This document shows positions 61,602-64,000 of a DNA stretch of 64,000 nt, piece by piece. The notes below the pieces were generated by a model. The model worked only from the letters and a program-made list of their open reading frames with translations. It ran no database searches and was not told the origin of the DNA. The DNA lies in assembly GCF_006494715.1 (NCBI RefSeq), contig NZ_CP041151.1:3720001-3784000 (forward strand). Direction: 5' to 3'. Both the position numbers and the translations under genes were made by a program. How positions within the stretch are numbered: the first letter of the stretch is position 1; every line of letters begins with the position of its first letter. The DNA comes from Shewanella sp. SNU WT4. GTDB lineage: Bacteria > Pseudomonadota > Gammaproteobacteria > Enterobacterales > Shewanellaceae.

Positions 61602-62531
61602 TTAGTACAGTGACGCCTCGCCTTCAGGGCGAGTCTTAAAACGGCGATGCAGCCACATGTACTGGCTCGGCGCTGCCATAATGGCATCTTCTACCATGCC
61701 ATTGACAAACACGGCCGCAGCTTCCACATCACCTTTAGGAAACTTATCAATTAACGGCTCGCCAAAGGTCAGCACATAACGGCCACTGTCGTGCTTACGC
61801 ACCATGGAAAACGGCACCACAGCGCAATCGGTTTCATCCACTAAAATGCTGGTACCTGTGGTAGTACAGGCTTGCTTAACCGCAAATAACGGCGCAAACG
61901 TCGAGCGGCGACGGCCATAGTCATGATCAGGGGCATACCATACCCGCGCGCCTTGGCGCAGCGAATCAAGCATGAATTTAAGGTTTTTGCGATCGATTAA
62001 GGTGCGGTTGGAGCGCGAGCGACCACGATACTGAAAGTAATCAAAACATGGATTATTGTTAGGGCGATAAACCCCCATGCCCGACATATGAATACCAAAG
62101 GCGCGGGCTCCCAATTCTAAATTAAGGGAGTGAATAGCCAGCAGCATAGCGCCCTTGCCTTGAGCTTCAAGCGCTTGCAGGTGCTCAAGACCAACCACTT
62201 CCACATGGCTAGATACGCGCTTATCTGACCAATACCATGCCATGCAAGTTTCAAATAAGGCCAGCCCAGTATTGTCGATATTGAGTTTGACTAGCGCCGC
62301 GCGCTCGTGCTCGCTCATGTGCGGAAAACATAAGCTCAAATTGCGCTCAATAGTGCGTTTGCGCTTAGGCATCATGCGCATTGCCACACGGCCACACACC
62401 TTACCTAAACGAAATAATACGGCGTAAGGCAATAAGCTCATCAGATACATGACAGCCATTAAGCACAAGGTGCCCCAATAGCGTGGATGCAACAATTTGA
62501 GGGTGAATGTTGGTGCGGTATATTTACTCAT
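61602..62531 (-). CDS. lpxL: lipid A biosynthesis lauroyl acyltransferase LpxL
   Basis: A 309-residue inner-membrane acyltransferase very like E. coli LpxL: LHPRYWGTL at the N-terminus, ERNLSLCFPHMSEHER, the catalytic HX4E motif in IHSLNLELGARAFG (enteric form HFLTLELGAR), GVYRPNNNP, WYAPDHDYG and C-terminal YMWLHRRFKTRPEG. It transfers an acyl chain to Kdo2-lipid IVA. Length is normal. One hydrophobic segment near residues 20-42. Monocistronic. Confidence 0.92.
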   Translation of the reverse strand: MSKYTAPTFTLKLLHPRYWGTLCLMAVMYLMSLLPYAVLFRLGKVCGRVAMRMMPKRKRTIERNLSLCFPHMSEHERAALVKLNIDNTGLALFETCMAWYWSDKRVSSHVEVVGLEHLQALEAQGKGAMLLAIHSLNLELGARAFGIHMSGMGVYRPNNNPCFDYFQYRGRSRSNRTLIDRKNLKFMLDSLRQGARVWYAPDHDYGRRRSTFAPLFAVKQACTTTGTSILVDETDCAVVPFSMVRKHDSGRYVLTFGEPLIDKFPKGDVEAAAVFVNGMVEDAIMAAPSQYMWLHRRFKTRPEGEASLY

Positions 62532-62808
62532 AATGCCTCAGGCCCAGTGATGAGCTCACTAGTTCAATAGCAAGCGGGGCAAATCACAACAAAGGAGCGG
62601 CATTTTATGCGTCTTAGCTAAAATAACAAGGCGCTTAGCCCTTAAAGCGCGGCTCGCGCCCATTTTTTGGTCAAAGTCGCGCCTTATGGCGCAAGTTACA
62701 CTAAATTAGCTAAACGTTTTAGCCCAGTTGACGGCGCCGCGGATGCAAGCCTAAGTGCTACAATGCGCGCAATCACTAGCCAGTGTTTATGCCCGTTAAG
62801 TGACCCTA

Positions 62809-63552
62809 TTACAGCCAAGGACCAAAGCGAGTAAGGGAGCGCGATACACTAAAATCTAAGCGGCTCGATAACTCATCTATACCGACCTTTAAGCCATGGT
62901 CTCGCAATATGCCAGGCTGCTTAGCGGCAAAGACCACCCAGTTACTGCCAGAGGTGAGACACGCGTAAACGTCAGCAAAACTTGCTTGCAGTCGGGCGAG
63001 TAATTCCACATCGCGGCTATGCTCTTTCCAGCAATTAAGCACTAACAGACCATCGGCTTTTAGCAAGTTAAAGGCATTATCGATAAAAACTTGCGATAAC
63101 TGCTGCTCATCTATGCCAGCATCGGTATAGATATCGGCATATATCACGTCACAGCGCTTATGATCGCCAGCAGCTAAAAACTTCATGGCATCAGCTTCAA
63201 TCAATTGCAATTTTTTGCTGGGCTGCACCCGAAAATAACGCTTCGCTAACTCAATCACTTGCGGGCGCAATTCCACGGCTGTGAGCTTAATCGCGGGATC
63301 ATAATGTTTAAGTGAATGCAGTAAGGCGCCGCCACCTAGCCCTAACACTATGGCTGATTTAGGTTTAATAAATAACAGACTGAGTAGCATCGCCTGCACA
63401 TAAGTATGCTGCGGGATATGGGGCGCACTTTTTAATTGCTTACTTTGCTCATCGTTATCGCCAAAGGCCAACAATCGATAATCATTGTCTTCAACCACAC
63501 TGATAGGACCAAACTGATCCTCTCCCTGCCACAAGCAGTGATAGTCACTCAT
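62809..63552 (-). CDS. spermidine-synthase-like methyltransferase-fold protein
   Basis: A 247-residue protein with the SpeE-type Rossmann fold: the beta-barrel N-terminus (WQGEDQFGPISVVED), PQHTYVQAMLL, AIVLGLGGGALLHSL (glycine-rich nucleotide site), LTAVELRPQVIELA and CDVIYADIYTD in the place of the catalytic Asp-rich loop. True spermidine synthases have a DXTDP-like loop; this one has ADIYTDAG, so it may be a paralogue with another substrate. Start ATG 63552; no operon partner. Confidence 0.7.
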   Translation of the reverse strand: MSDYHCLWQGEDQFGPISVVEDNDYRLLAFGDNDEQSKQLKSAPHIPQHTYVQAMLLSLLFIKPKSAIVLGLGGGALLHSLKHYDPAIKLTAVELRPQVIELAKRYFRVQPSKKLQLIEADAMKFLAAGDHKRCDVIYADIYTDAGIDEQQLSQVFIDNAFNLLKADGLLVLNCWKEHSRDVELLARLQASFADVYACLTSGSNWVVFAAKQPGILRDHGLKVGIDELSSRLDFSVSRSLTRFGPWL

Positions 63553-63865
63553 GCGTCTTGCTCGAAAAGAAAAAAGCTATTTTGCCACAGCTTGGCTTAA
63601 TCCTCGCATATTTAACGTAAGACTATTTAAGCGCAAGACATTGAAAGATTACTTTTCACACAAGTGTTAACCAAAGGCCATGGATTGATTGAATAGCGCC
63701 CACAATAGATCGCAGTCAACACTAAAACCACCAAACTAGCAAAACAAACTCAAACAAAACAACAAGGCCAACAGTTCATTTACTCGCCACTTTGATCTTG
63801 ATCACAGGAAAATTTTACCAACTGATTAAAATTCGCGCTCAATTCATTAACCATTGAGACAACCA
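63553..63865. other. gene-free divergent intergenic region
   Basis: About 310 bases between the SpeE-like gene (-) and the DUF3332-type gene (+). AT-rich and A-rich near 63720-63770; a TTGATCTTGATCACAGG stretch near 63790 includes TTGATCNNGATCA-like half-sites of the CRP/FNR type, too weak for a site call. Confidence 0.45.
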
Positions 63866-64000
63866 ATGACTTCTACAAAAAAACTGGCCATCGGCGCCTC
63901 ACTACTTATCTGTACTCAACTGGCAGGTTGCATGGGTACCATGGGTCTTAGTGGTTTAGTCACTAAGGGTAACCTGAGTGTGGTTGACAACCGTTTTGGC
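63866..64000 (+). CDS. DUF3332-type lipoprotein, N-terminal part
   Basis: Only 45 codons are in the window: MTSTKKLAIGASLLICTQLAGC followed by MGTMGLSGLVTKGNLSVVDNRFG. The lipobox is QLAGC (Cys22). The sequence after it looks like the start of DUF3332 proteins, short outer-membrane or periplasmic proteins of unknown role. The remainder lies outside the right edge. Confidence 0.6.
   Translation, partial: MTSTKKLAIGASLLICTQLAGCMGTMGLSGLVTKGNLSVVDNRFG

Overview
The window reads as chromosomal DNA of a marine-type gammaproteobacterium, most likely Shewanella or a close relative. The grounds are the artPIQM operon, lpxL, a gluconate (gnt) locus, DUF2999, DUF3144 and DUF3332-type small proteins, a tricorn-like S41 protease, and moderate GC with TTA/TTG/GCG-rich codon use. 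No rRNA, tRNA, CRISPR array or transposase was seen. The assignment comes from reading the proteins; no database search was possible.

Layout. 1-8.2 kb: the 5' end of a YejM-like DUF3413 gene, DUF2999, a tricorn-like periplasmic protease, a CstA-family transporter, and a sodium:solute symporter preceded by a 46-residue membrane protein. 8.4-12.7 kb: an AT-rich three-gene cassette (nuclease-like protein, middle component, Rad50-like ABC ATPase) that looks like an ABC-three-component anti-phage system. 13.1-25.3 kb: arginine metabolism, with artPIQM, an EamA exporter, an arcA-arcC-arcB operon, an arginine:glycine-type amidinotransferase, an AraC regulator and a triple-RidA protein. 25.4-28.2 kb: a CAP-like lipoprotein gene broken by a 7-bp repeat, and YvcK. 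28.5-54.4 kb: an exopolysaccharide locus with the gene order of the Vibrio fischeri syp (symbiosis polysaccharide) locus, without sypM and with an added DUF4091 glycosidase-like gene. 54.6-64 kb: a DUF6491 lipoprotein, gntR/gntK/gntT, DUF3144, ppnP, an unrecognised conserved protein, lpxL, a spermidine-synthase-like protein and the start of a DUF3332-type gene.

How the genes work together. Two regulatory circuits can be read from the DNA. (1) Four promoters (symporter, arcA, amidinotransferase, triple RidA) each carry two direct half-sites with a TTCG/TTYCG core exactly 21 bp apart. All point toward their gene, and the AraC-family gene lies among them, so one arginine/guanidino regulon is likely. 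The defence cassette sits between the symporter and the rest of it. (2) The syp-like locus has sigma-54 -24/-12 elements with exact GG-N10-GC spacing upstream of the sypA, sypN and sypP equivalents and a weaker one before sypI. Each is 64-88 bp downstream of a TGCAAA-type repeat that is a candidate enhancer for the SypG-like activator. The operon boundaries agree with those known for V. fischeri syp. In the gnt locus, two overlapping GntR-type operators lie between divergent gntK and gntT.
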